From the NCBI GenBank assembly GCA_033851265.1, contig JAWWOW010000005.1:1-64000 (forward strand): a stretch of DNA of 64,000 nucleotides. Reading direction: 5' to 3'. This DNA comes from JAWWOW01 sp033851265 (GTDB lineage Bacteria > Actinomycetota > Actinomycetes > JAWWOW01). Below, one piece after another: positions 8,205-15,863 of this stretch; the first letter of the stretch is position 1, and each line of letters begins with the position of its first letter. A model generated the notes under the pieces. It was not told the DNA's origin and ran no database searches. It saw only the letters and a program-made list of their open reading frames with translations. The position numbers and the translations under genes are program-made.

Positions 8205-8876
8205 ATGCGCCTCGTGCTGGTGGGTCCCCCTGGAGCGGGGAAGGGGACACAGGCGGAGTTCATCTCTGCGCAGATGTCGATCCCCAAGATCAGCACGGGC
8301 GACATCTTTCGTACCCATGTCAGCCAGGGCTCGCCGCTCGGCCAAGAGGCCAGGAAGTACATGGACTCCGGAGACCTCGTTCCTGACGAGATCACGATCT
8401 CGATGGTCCATGAGCGGCTCGGTGAGGACGACACGGTCAAGGGCTTCCTGCTGGACGGCTTCCCGCGCAACGTGCCGCAGGCGCGGGTGCTCGACACGAT
8501 CCTGCTGAGCATGAGTGTGGTGCTCGACGTCGTACTCGAGCTGGTTGTGGACGACGACGAGGTCGTGCGCCGGCTGTCGGGTCGGCGTACCTGCCGCCGG
8601 TGCGGGCACGTGTGGCACCTCGACTTCGACCCTCCCTCGACCGAGGATGTGTGTGACAACTGCAACGGGGACCTGTTCCAGCGTGATGACGACAAGCCGG
8701 AGACGATCCGGCATCGTCTCGAGGTCTATTTGGAGCAGACCTCGCCGCTGATCGCGTTCTACGCCGAGCGCGGGTTGCTCGTCGGCATCGACGCTATGGG
8801 CCCGGTCGACGACGTGACCGACCGAGCGATCGCCGCCCTCCGCCCAGCCAATGCACGCGCTGAGCGCGCACGCTGA
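8205..8876 (+). CDS. adk: adenylate kinase, zinc-binding LID
   Basis: 223 residues. Converts ATP + AMP to 2 ADP. The P-loop GPPGAGKGT is at residues 7-15; DGFPRN follows in the AMP/CORE region. The LID domain at about residues 130-152 carries CRRC ... CDNC, a structural zinc site replacing the usual hydrogen-bond network. Starts on the base after the secY stop. Confidence 0.98.
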   Translation: MRLVLVGPPGAGKGTQAEFISAQMSIPKISTGDIFRTHVSQGSPLGQEARKYMDSGDLVPDEITISMVHERLGEDDTVKGFLLDGFPRNVPQARVLDTILLSMSVVLDVVLELVVDDDEVVRRLSGRRTCRRCGHVWHLDFDPPSTEDVCDNCNGDLFQRDDDKPETIRHRLEVYLEQTSPLIAFYAERGLLVGIDAMGPVDDVTDRAIAALRPANARAERAR

Positions 8877-8884
8877 GCCGGGGG

Positions 8885-8890
8885 TACCTT
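8885..8890 (+). promoter_or_regulatory. candidate -10 box of a leaderless map promoter
   Basis: TACCTT lies exactly six bases before the map GTG start. With a normal -10 to start distance, transcription would begin on the GTG itself. No clear -35 is seen, and no correctly spaced Shine-Dalgarno precedes the GTG. The same geometry recurs elsewhere in the window (see findings). Confidence 0.45.
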
Positions 8891-8896
8891 CGTAGC

Positions 8897-9730
8897 GTGA
8901 TCCAGCTCAAGTCCCCGTCCGAGATCGAGACCATGCGGGCCGCCGGCCTCGTGGTCGCCCGGACGCTCGACCTGCTTCGAGCTGCGGTCGCGCCCGGCGT
9001 CACGACGGGCGAACTCGACGAGGTCGCGCGCGAGTCGTTGCGGGCAGAAGGCGCCGGCTCGTCGTTCCTCGGTTACCACGGTTTTCCGGCCGTCATCTGC
9101 GCGTCGGTCAACGACGAGATCGTGCACGGCATCCCGGACCCGAAGCGGGTGCTCCTTGAAGGCGACATCATCTCGCTGGACTTCGGCGCGATCATCGACG
9201 GCTACCACGGCGACGCGGCGATCACGGTGCCGGTCGGCTCTGTGGCACCCGAGCTGACCGAGCTGCTGCGGGTGACCGACGAGTCGCTATGGGCCGGGTT
9301 CGCCGCGGCTCGGCTCGGTGGGCGGATGACCGACATCAGCCACGCGGTCGAGGCGTCCGTGCGGCAAAGCTCGCACCCCTACGGCATCGTCGAGGAGTAC
9401 GTCGGCCACGGCATCGGCACCGAGATGCACCAGGACCCGCAGGTCCCCAACTTCGGCCGCGCCGGCCGCGGACCGAAACTCGACAAGGGTCTGGTCCTGG
9501 CCATCGAGCCCATGGTCAACCTCGGCACCCGGCGGACCCGGCTGCTCGACGACGGCTGGACCGTCGTGACTCAGGACGGGGCGCCGTCGGCCCACTTCGA
9601 GCACACGTTCACGCTCACCGAGGAGGGCCCCTGGGTCCTCACCGCTCACGACGGGGGAGCCGCCCGGCTGGGCGCCCTCGGGGTCGCCACGCCGGCGGCA
9701 GCCTCCTCCCCGACGCCGCAGACCGCCTAG
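8897..9730 (+). CDS. map: type I methionine aminopeptidase
   Basis: 277 residues from GTG. Removes the initiator Met from nascent proteins. The five metal ligands are visible: D95, D106, H171, E204 and E235, plus the substrate-site H78 in VHGIPD. The catalytic core ends near residue 255; the last ~20 residues (Ala/Pro/Ser) are an extra tail. Between adk and infA, the usual actinobacterial position. Confidence 0.97.
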   Translation: MIQLKSPSEIETMRAAGLVVARTLDLLRAAVAPGVTTGELDEVARESLRAEGAGSSFLGYHGFPAVICASVNDEIVHGIPDPKRVLLEGDIISLDFGAIIDGYHGDAAITVPVGSVAPELTELLRVTDESLWAGFAAARLGGRMTDISHAVEASVRQSSHPYGIVEEYVGHGIGTEMHQDPQVPNFGRAGRGPKLDKGLVLAIEPMVNLGTRRTRLLDDGWTVVTQDGAPSAHFEHTFTLTEEGPWVLTAHDGGAARLGALGVATPAAASSPTPQTA

Positions 9731-9733
9731 TCA

Positions 9734-9787
9734 CGATCAGTCGGGGTCTCGCACGCTCAACGACGCCGAGATCACCCTGACTGATCG
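9734..9787 (+). terminator. stem-loop after map
   Basis: A 13-base arm at 9734-9746 pairs with 9775-9787 with one mismatch, and an inner TCTCG/CGAGA pair (from 9747) extends the stem. It starts a few bases after the map TAG. There is no T-tract, as is usual for actinobacterial hairpins. Likely ends or attenuates the secY-adk-map transcript. Confidence 0.55.
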
Positions 9788-9788
9788 G

Positions 9789-9805
9789 GCCGTTGGCTCA
9801 ACGGC
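9789..9805. terminator. small perfect hairpin between map and the infA promoter
   Basis: GCCGTTG and CAACGGC are perfectly complementary around a GCT loop. It directly follows the larger stem-loop and precedes the infA -35 box, so it may be part of a double terminator that insulates the two operons. Confidence 0.4.
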
Positions 9806-9810
9806 GCGGG

Positions 9811-9840
9811 TTGGAACCGGGCGCCTCCGCGACGTAGACT
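9811..9840 (+). promoter_or_regulatory. promoter of infA-rpmJ-rpsM operon
   Basis: TTGGAA at 9811-9816, an 18-base spacer and TAGACT at 9835-9840 resemble a housekeeping sigma promoter. It lies just after two terminator-like hairpins and predicts a leader of about 105 bases before infA. The TAGACT box is the same as that of the SOS promoter at 49333. Confidence 0.6.
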
Positions 9841-9950
9841 CTCCCGTTGGCCCCTTTTGATGTCGGGTCGTCGGGACGCTCCTCCTGGGGTTGCGACCTT
9901 TCCGGCGTGCCTGGGGGCCAGCAGCCGATCAAAACGAGTGATGGAGGGTT

Positions 9951-10172
9951 GTGCCCAAGAAAGAAGGGGCCATCGAGATCGAGGGCCGCGTCGTCGAGCC
10001 ACTCCCGAACGCCATGTTCCGGGTTGAGCTCGCCAACGGGCACCGCGTTCTCGCCCACATCAGCGGCAAGATGCGCCAGCACTACATCCGGATCCTTCCG
10101 GAGGACCGCGTAGTTGTGGAGCTCTCGCCGTATGACCTGTCCCGCGGTCGCATCGTCTACCGCTACAAGTAA
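9951..10172 (+). CDS. infA: translation initiation factor IF-1
   Basis: 73 residues, the normal length. IF-1 binds the 30S A site during initiation. The protein begins MPKKEGAIEIEGRVVEPLPN and contains the OB-fold ANGHRVLAHISGKMR. GTG start with GGAGG four bases upstream. Heads the infA-rpmJ-rpsM-rpsK-rpsD-rpoA-rplQ block. Confidence 0.97.
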   Translation: MPKKEGAIEIEGRVVEPLPNAMFRVELANGHRVLAHISGKMRQHYIRILPEDRVVVELSPYDLSRGRIVYRYK

Positions 10173-10187
10173 GAGGAATGCGCAGCC

Positions 10188-10301
10188 GTGAAGGTCAAGC
10201 CGAGCGTCTAGAAGATGTGTGACAAGTGCAAGGTGATCCGCCGGCACGGCCGGGTCATGGTGATCTGCGACAACCTGCGGCACAAGCAGCGGCAGGGCTA
10301 G
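10188..10301 (+). pseudogene. rpmJ: ribosomal protein L36 gene with in-frame TAG at codon 8
   Basis: The 38-codon frame reads MKVKPSV, then TAG at 10209-10211, then KMCDKCKVIRRHGRVMVIC... to a final TAG at 10299-10301. Apart from the amber codon, which replaces an expected lysine (AAG), this is a normal zinc-binding L36, with ligands CxxC, C and H present. A Shine-Dalgarno (AAGAGGA) lies before the GTG. An ATG at 10215, three bases after the amber, could give a 28-residue protein by re-initiation, retaining the zinc knuckle. TAG is an ordinary stop elsewhere here (rplB, rplV, secY), so genome-wide recoding is unlikely. It may be a sequencing error, a real null allele, or a minicistron arrangement. 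Confidence 0.85.
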
Positions 10302-10443
10302 CGAGAAAGCACAGCAGCAACAGCGCGCACCAATCGCGTCGTACGTCGGCGCGACACCCCCGGTCGGAGGCCGGGGCCCCATCCGGGCGGGTGGGGACGG
10401 TGACGCGGGAGACCTCCGCGGATGAGAAGGAGTACCCCCGCCC

Positions 10444-10824
10444 ATGGCCCGCCTCGTCGGCGTCGATCTCCCGCGTGAGAAGCGCGTCGAGATCGCTCTG
10501 ACCTACATCTTCGGCATCGGCCGGACTCGCGCGATCGAGACACTGCGCGAAACCGGCGTGAGCCCCGACCGCCGCGTTCACGACCTTGGTGACGACGACC
10601 TCGTCAAACTGAGGGACTGGATCGAGGCCAACTACATGGTCGAAGGTGACCTCCGCAGGGAGGTTGCCGCCGACATCCGGCGCAAGGTCGAGATCGGCAG
10701 CTACCAAGGCATTCGTCATCGCCGTGGTCTGCCGGTACGCGGCCAGCGCACGCACACCAACGCCCGCACCCGTAAGGGCCCGCGCAAGGCGGTCGCCGGC
10801 AAGAAGAAGGTAGGGAAGAAGTAG
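10444..10824 (+). CDS. rpsM: 30S ribosomal protein S13
   Basis: 126 residues. S13 in the 30S head contacts S19, tRNA and the large subunit. MARLVGVDLPREKRVEIALTY, the GIRHRRGLPVRGQRTHTNAR block and the Lys-rich tail are characteristic. AAGGAG precedes the ATG. TAG overlaps the rpsK GTG by one base. Confidence 0.98.
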   Translation: MARLVGVDLPREKRVEIALTYIFGIGRTRAIETLRETGVSPDRRVHDLGDDDLVKLRDWIEANYMVEGDLRREVAADIRRKVEIGSYQGIRHRRGLPVRGQRTHTNARTRKGPRKAVAGKKKVGKK

Positions 10825-11228
10825 TGCCTCCCGCAGCAAAGAAGGCCGGCGCCAAGAAGGTACGGCGCAAGGAGAAGAAGAACGTCGCGCACGGCCACGC
10901 GCACATCAAGAGCACGTTCAACAACACAATCGTCTCGATCACCGACCCGATGGGCAATGTCATCTCGTGGGCGAGCGCGGGTCATGTGGGGTTCAAGGGC
11001 TCCCGCAAGTCCACGCCGTTCGCCGCGCAGATGACCGCCGAGGCTGCCGCCCGCAAGGCGCAGGAGCACGGCATGCGCAAGGTCGACGTGTTCGTCAAAG
11101 GCCCGGGCTCGGGCCGTGAGACCGCTATCCGCTCACTGCAGGCTGCCGGTCTGGAAGTCGGCGCCATCCAGGACGTGACACCAACACCGCACAACGGTTG
11201 CCGCCCTCCGAAGCGGCGGAGGGTCTGA
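10824..11228 (+). CDS. rpsK: 30S ribosomal protein S11
   Basis: 134 residues. Platform protein next to the E-site mRNA. HIKSTFNNTIVSITDPMGNV and the C-terminal DVTPTPHNGCRPPKRRRV are nearly invariant. GTG start on the last base of the rpsM stop; the TGA overlaps the rpsD ATG. Confidence 0.98.
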   Translation: MPPAAKKAGAKKVRRKEKKNVAHGHAHIKSTFNNTIVSITDPMGNVISWASAGHVGFKGSRKSTPFAAQMTAEAAARKAQEHGMRKVDVFVKGPGSGRETAIRSLQAAGLEVGAIQDVTPTPHNGCRPPKRRRV

Positions 11229-11854
11229 TGGCTAGGTATACGGGCGCGGACTGCAAGCGCTGCCGCCGCGAGAAGATGAAGCTGTTCCTCAAGGGCTCGA
11301 AGTGCGATTCACCGAAGTGCCCGATCGAGATCCGGCCGTACCCGCCGGGCGAGCACGGCCGCGGTCGCACCAAGGACTCCGAGTACCTCCTGCAGATGCG
11401 CGAGAAGCAGAAGTGCGCGCGCATCTACGGCGTTCTCGAGAAGCAGTTCCGTCGCTACTACGAGACGGCCAACCGGCAGAGCGGCAAGACCGGCGACAAC
11501 CTGCTGCAGCTGCTCGAGCGTCGGCTCGACAATGTTGTCTACCGGTCGGGCTTCGCCAAGAGCCGTGACATGGCGCGCCAGTTCGTCAAGCACGGCCACT
11601 TCCTCGTCAACGGCCACAAGGTCGACATCCCGAGTTACCTCGTCGCCGAAAGCGACATCATCGAGGTGCGCTCGGGATCGGTCGAGCTCACGCCGTTCAT
11701 CATCGCGCGCGCGGAGGCCGGTGAGCGGCCGGTTCCCGGTTGGCTCGAGGTCATGCCCAACCGCCTGCGCATCCTCGTCCACACGTTGCCGGTCCGCGGC
11801 AACATCGACACACCGGTCCAAGAGCAGCTCATCGTGGAGCTCTACTCCAAGTAG
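11228..11854 (+). CDS. rpsD: 30S ribosomal protein S4, zinc-binding form
   Basis: 208 residues. S4 nucleates 30S assembly and takes part in mRNA unwinding and fidelity. Start chosen at the ATG overlapping the rpsK stop (MARYTGADCKRC); the frame is open further upstream but inside rpsK. Cysteines 9, 12, 26 and 31 form the zinc site. The S4 RNA-binding domain contains RLDNVVYRSGFAKSRDMAR. Confidence 0.97.
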   Translation: MARYTGADCKRCRREKMKLFLKGSKCDSPKCPIEIRPYPPGEHGRGRTKDSEYLLQMREKQKCARIYGVLEKQFRRYYETANRQSGKTGDNLLQLLERRLDNVVYRSGFAKSRDMARQFVKHGHFLVNGHKVDIPSYLVAESDIIEVRSGSVELTPFIIARAEAGERPVPGWLEVMPNRLRILVHTLPVRGNIDTPVQEQLIVELYSK

Positions 11855-11914
11855 TGCTCCGCCGCATCACTGTGGACGTCAAATAGCGGGCGTCCCTGAC
11901 AGGAAGGCACCACC

Positions 11915-12937
11915 TTGCTTATCGCACAGCGTCCGTCCCTGTCCGAGGAAACGGTCGACGACACCCGGTCGCGGTTCATCATCGAGCCGCTCGAGCCGGG
12001 CTTCGGCTACACCCTCGGCAACTCGCTCCGCCGCACCTTGCTCTCCTCGATCCCGGGTGCGTCGGTCACCTCGATCCGCGTCGAGGGTGTCCTGCACGAG
12101 TTCACGACCGTTCCGGGCGTGAAGGAAGACGTCACCGACCTGATCCTGAACATCAAGGAGCTCGTCGTTTCCTCCGAGCACGACGAGCCGGTCGTCATGT
12201 ACCTGCGCAAGCAGGGTCCGGGTGAGGTCACTGCTGCGGACATCGCACCACCGGCCGGCGTCGAGATTCACAACCCGAACCTCCACCTCGCCACGCTGAA
12301 CGCGAAGGCGAAGCTCGAGATGGAGCTCGTCGTCGAACGCGGTCGCGGTTACGTGTCCGCCGTACAGAACAAGCAGCCTGGTCAAGAGATCGGCCGCGTG
12401 CCCATCGACTCGATCTACTCACCGGTGACCAAGGTGACCTACAAGGTCGAGGCCACCCGTGTCGAGCAGCGCACCGACTTCGACCGGCTCATCGTCGATG
12501 TCGAGACCAAGCCGTCGATGCTTCCGCGCGACGCGATCGCGTCGGCGGGCAAGACCCTCGTTGAGTTGTTCGGGCTGTTCCGCGAGCTGAACATCGACGC
12601 CGAGGGCATCGACATCGGCCCGTCGCCGACGGACGCCGCACTGGCTGCCGATCTCGCCTTGCCGATCGAGGACCTCGAGCTGACGGTGCGGTCGTACAAC
12701 TGTCTGAAGCGCGAAGGCATCCACTCGGTCGGTGAGCTCGTCGGCCGCAGTGAGGCCGACCTGCTCGACATCCGCAACTTCGGCCAGAAGTCGATCGACG
12801 AGGTCAAGGCCAAGTTGCACACGATGGGGCTTGCTCTCAAGGACAGCCCGCCCGGGTTCGACCCGAGCTCGATCGTCGACTACGGCATCGATGATGATGA
12901 CGACGGTCAGGTCTTCGCCGAGGACGAGCGGCTCTAA
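11915..12937 (+). CDS. rpoA: RNA polymerase subunit alpha
   Basis: 340 residues from TTG (MLIAQRPSL), a common start for actinobacterial rpoA; AGGAAGG is upstream. The N-terminal dimerisation domain has EPLEPGFGYTLGNSLRRTLL. The C-terminal domain (from about 250) has ELTVRSYNCLKREGIHSVGE and DIRNFGQKSIDEVK for UP-element and activator contacts. A short acidic tail follows. Confidence 0.98.
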   Translation: MLIAQRPSLSEETVDDTRSRFIIEPLEPGFGYTLGNSLRRTLLSSIPGASVTSIRVEGVLHEFTTVPGVKEDVTDLILNIKELVVSSEHDEPVVMYLRKQGPGEVTAADIAPPAGVEIHNPNLHLATLNAKAKLEMELVVERGRGYVSAVQNKQPGQEIGRVPIDSIYSPVTKVTYKVEATRVEQRTDFDRLIVDVETKPSMLPRDAIASAGKTLVELFGLFRELNIDAEGIDIGPSPTDAALAADLALPIEDLELTVRSYNCLKREGIHSVGELVGRSEADLLDIRNFGQKSIDEVKAKLHTMGLALKDSPPGFDPSSIVDYGIDDDDDGQVFAEDERL

Positions 12938-12979
12938 CACCAGCCTGTACGCCGTACGCACGCGAACGAGGAGAGCAAC

Positions 12980-13714
12980 ATGCCTACGCCAACGAAGGGC
13001 CCCCGCCTCGGCGGCGGTGCCTCGCACGAGCGGCTGATCCTGGCCAATCTGGCGACGGCGTTGTTCGAGCACGGTCGCATCACGACAACCGAGGCGAAGG
13101 CGAAGCGGCTTCGGCCGCTCGCCGAGCGAATGGTGACATTCGCCAAGCGCGGTGACTTGCACGCCCGGCGCCGTGTGCTGCGCGTCGTGCGTGACAAGTC
13201 CGTCGTACACACGCTGTTCGACGAGATCGGTCCGCGCTACGTCGCGCGGGCCGGTGGCTACACCCGCATCACCAAACTCGGTCCGCGCAAGGGTGACAAC
13301 GCGCCGATGGCGGTCATCGAGCTGGTCGAAGGGCAAACGATCGCGCAGGAAGCTGTCGGTGAGGCTGAGCGCGCCCGTGGCACGCGCATCCGTCGTCCGC
13401 GCAAGGCGGCCGCGGGCGCACCAGTCGCGGCTGCCGAGCCGGTCGAAGCAGTTGCCGAGGCGGTTCCGAGCGAGGGCGACACCGACGGTGCGCCCGAGAC
13501 GACGGACGTCACCGAGCAGGTTGCGGTGCCGGCCGAAGGCGGTGACACCGAGGTCGTGACCGAGTCAGTCGCGCCCGAGGCGGCCGCGGACGAGGCGCCG
13601 ACGGCGGAGGAAGACTCGACGTCAGCCCAGATCGAGGCTGCCGTCGACGAAGCGCCCGCCGAGGGCGCAGCCGACGTCGACGGTCCCGCCGAAAGCGACG
13701 ACGACAAGGCCTGA
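12980..13714 (+). CDS. rplQ: 50S ribosomal protein L17 with long acidic tail
   Basis: 244 residues, about twice the usual length. The L17 core fills residues 1-120 (MPTPTKGPRLGGGASHERLI ... YTRITKLGPRKGDNAPMAVIEL). From about residue 135 the protein is an Ala/Glu/Asp/Val-rich, strongly acidic, low-complexity tail of ~110 residues. L17 lies near the tunnel exit; the tail's role is unknown. Last gene of the operon. Confidence 0.96.
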   Translation: MPTPTKGPRLGGGASHERLILANLATALFEHGRITTTEAKAKRLRPLAERMVTFAKRGDLHARRRVLRVVRDKSVVHTLFDEIGPRYVARAGGYTRITKLGPRKGDNAPMAVIELVEGQTIAQEAVGEAERARGTRIRRPRKAAAGAPVAAAEPVEAVAEAVPSEGDTDGAPETTDVTEQVAVPAEGGDTEVVTESVAPEAAADEAPTAEEDSTSAQIEAAVDEAPAEGAADVDGPAESDDDKA

Positions 13715-13731
13715 GCTGACCATCGAACGCG

Positions 13732-13771
13732 ACGAGCCCGCCTCCCCGCTTGCTGGGGACGGCGGGCTCGT
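13732..13771 (+). terminator. strong hairpin after rplQ that covers the truA start
   Basis: An 11-base arm at 13732-13742 and TCCCC pair with GGGGA and an 11-base arm at 13761-13771; one bulged C, a seven-base loop, 16 pairs in total. It begins 18 bases after the rplQ stop and has no T-tract. The 3' arm includes the first two bases of the truA GTG, so it could terminate the ribosomal operon, lower truA translation, or both. Confidence 0.7.
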
Positions 13772-14555
13772 GCGGTTGCGCATCGATCTCGGCTACGACG
13801 GCACCGCGTACGCCGGCTGGGCGCGCCAACCCGGTCAGCAAACGGTGCAAGGTGTGCTCGAGGATGCACTCGCCATCATCCTGCGCCCGCCTACGCCGCC
13901 GGCGTTGACCGTTGCTGGTCGCACCGACGCCGGTGTGCATGCACGTGGTCAGGTGGCGCACCTCGACGTCGGACAGGTTCCGCCGGACAACGTCGTACGC
14001 CGTCTCGACGGGGTGCTTCCCGATGACGTGCGTGTGCGTTCCGTTGTGGTTGCACCCGATGGCTTCGACGCCCGATTCTCCGCGTTGTCGCGTCGCTACT
14101 CGTATCGCGTTGCCGACGGCTTTGCTGATCCCCTGCGGCGTACCGACACGGTGCTGCACGGCCGACCGCTCAACCTCGAGGCAATGAACGACGCTTCCTC
14201 GAAGCTGATTGGTGAGCACGACTTCGCGGCGTACTGCAAGCAACGTCAAGGTGCGTCGACCATCCGCCGGCTGCTCCGACTCGACTGGGAACGCGACGCC
14301 GACGGTGTCGCAGTCGCGACGGTCGAAGCCGACGCGTTCTGTCACACGATGGTGCGCTCGCTCGTCGGAGCACTCCTACCAGTGGGCGACGAACGTCGCC
14401 CGGTCGACTGGCCCGCCGCAATCCTCCGGGTCGGGGTGCGCGACTCCCTCGCTAGCGTCGCTCCGCCACATGGCCTGACGCTCGAAGCGGTGAAATACCC
14501 GACCGCCGATCGGCTCGCCGCACGTGCGCAGGAAACGCGCCGGGTCCGCAGATGA
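13770..14555 (+). CDS. truA: tRNA pseudouridine(38-40) synthase TruA
   Basis: 261 residues. Isomerises uridines 38-40 in the anticodon arm. The catalytic aspartate is D53 in AGRTDAGVHARGQVAHLD. Other family blocks are YDGTAYAGWARQPGQQTVQG and DAFCHTMVRSLVGAL. GTG is the only plausible start after the rplQ stop; it has no clear Shine-Dalgarno and sits in the 3' arm of a hairpin. Downstream of rplQ as in many bacteria. Confidence 0.95.
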   Translation: MRLRIDLGYDGTAYAGWARQPGQQTVQGVLEDALAIILRPPTPPALTVAGRTDAGVHARGQVAHLDVGQVPPDNVVRRLDGVLPDDVRVRSVVVAPDGFDARFSALSRRYSYRVADGFADPLRRTDTVLHGRPLNLEAMNDASSKLIGEHDFAAYCKQRQGASTIRRLLRLDWERDADGVAVATVEADAFCHTMVRSLVGALLPVGDERRPVDWPAAILRVGVRDSLASVAPPHGLTLEAVKYPTADRLAARAQETRRVRR

Positions 14556-15863
14556 TGATCTTCACGGAGCCAACAATTCTCAGGGTGGGTTCAGGAGGCT
14601 GTCTCTAGCGTTCCTGCGCCAGGAAAGCTGGGGAAGGGCGGCAGGTATCTCGTTCGCACTTGAGTCGACACTGCGACGCCCCCGCAGCCGACGTAGCGCC
14701 CTGATCCTGACGGCACTCGCGGTCGAGTGCGCGGTCTTCCTGCTCCTGACGCTGCGCGGAATGCCACTTGACCTCAGTGTGTACCGCTGGGGCGGGCGCG
14801 CCGTGCTGCACGACGCGCTGCTCTACCAAGTGCCGGCTGTCGGACACCTTCGCTTCACCTACCCTCCGTTTGCCGCGGCAGTGTTTGTCCCGTTGAGTGC
14901 GCTGCCGGCGCTCGTCGAACAGCTGCTGTGGACCGTGGCGTCGTTGGTGGCCGTCGCCTATATCTGCCGAACCTGCCTGCTGCTCGCTGGCGTGCGGGCA
15001 AACACCCGTGTCCTGGGCGTCACTGTGGCTGCTGCCCTCGTCCTCGAGCCGGTGCGCCACACGTTTCTGCTCGGTCAGGTGAACCTGTTTCTTCTGGCGC
15101 TGGTCCTCTGGGACATCCATCGGGTGGCGCGCGGGCGACCTGCCGGCGTGGGCATCGGCATTGCCGCAGCCGTGAAACTCATTCCCGGGCTGTTCATCGT
15201 CTTCCTGATCTTGGCGGGCCGTATTCGCTCCGCTGTTGTCGCCACCGTGACGTTCGCCGCCGCCACGCTGCTCGGTGTACTCGTAGCTCCCGCGGCCTCG
15301 CACGAGTTCTGGTCAAACCAGTGGCACGATGCCAGCCGGGTGGGCGTTACTTACATCAGTAACCAGTCCGCGTACGGCGCTGTCGCGCGTGTCGTCGGCA
15401 GCCCCGGCAACATCGGGCATTGGTTCGCGATCCTGACCGTCGTCGTCGCTGTCGTTGGATTGGTGACTGCCACGGTGTTCGCCCGACGTGGCCAATGGCT
15501 CCTCGCCGCGACTGCCTGTGGCATGACGTCGCTGGTCGTTTCGCCTGTCTCGTGGACCCATCGCTGGGTTTGGTGCGTGCCTGCATTACTCATCCTGGCG
15601 CTGGGATCGCGACGGGCACAGGTCGCGGCGGGCGTCGGCTACGTCTTGTTCGTGGCCTCGCCCTGTGGTGGACGCCGCACAAGGGAGCGCCGCTGGAGTT
15701 CGGCTTCCATGGCGGCCTGACGCTCGTGGCCAACTGCTACCTGGTCGCAGGTGCGGCGTTCCTTGGCTACCTGACGTGCACGGCTCTGCGGAGTTGGGAC
15801 CGGAGCCCGACGCCTTTCGCTAGCAAGCTGAACTGGCCCAGACTGACGCGAGTTCAGTTGTAG
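14524..15863 (+). pseudogene. GT87-family membrane glycosyltransferase, frameshifted
   Basis: The first frame (GTG 14524 to TGA 15720, 398 codons) gives a polytopic protein like the DUF2029/GT87 mannosyltransferases that use polyprenyl-phosphate-mannose. It has the early LDLSVYRWGGRAV and LRFTYPPFAA motifs, and VSPVSWTHRWVW late. Near 15645-15665 it leaves the family frame. The -1 frame continues LALWWTPHKGAPLEFGFHGG and a last membrane helix (LVANCYLVAGAAFLGYLTC) to TAG at 15863. A one-base loss, real or a sequencing error, explains this. No ATG/GTG/TTG other than 14524 precedes the first helix, so the gene overlaps truA by 32 bases. Confidence 0.75.

Noticed and set aside
9789..9840. tRNA-like gene upstream of infA
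   Set aside because: A hairpin and GGTTGGAACC sequence resemble a T-arm, but no acceptor stem or anticodon arm can be formed.
10209..10211. Genome-wide recoding of TAG to lysine or another residue
   Set aside because: TAG ends rplB, rplV, rpsM, secY and other genes at the expected C-terminus, so it is read as stop here.
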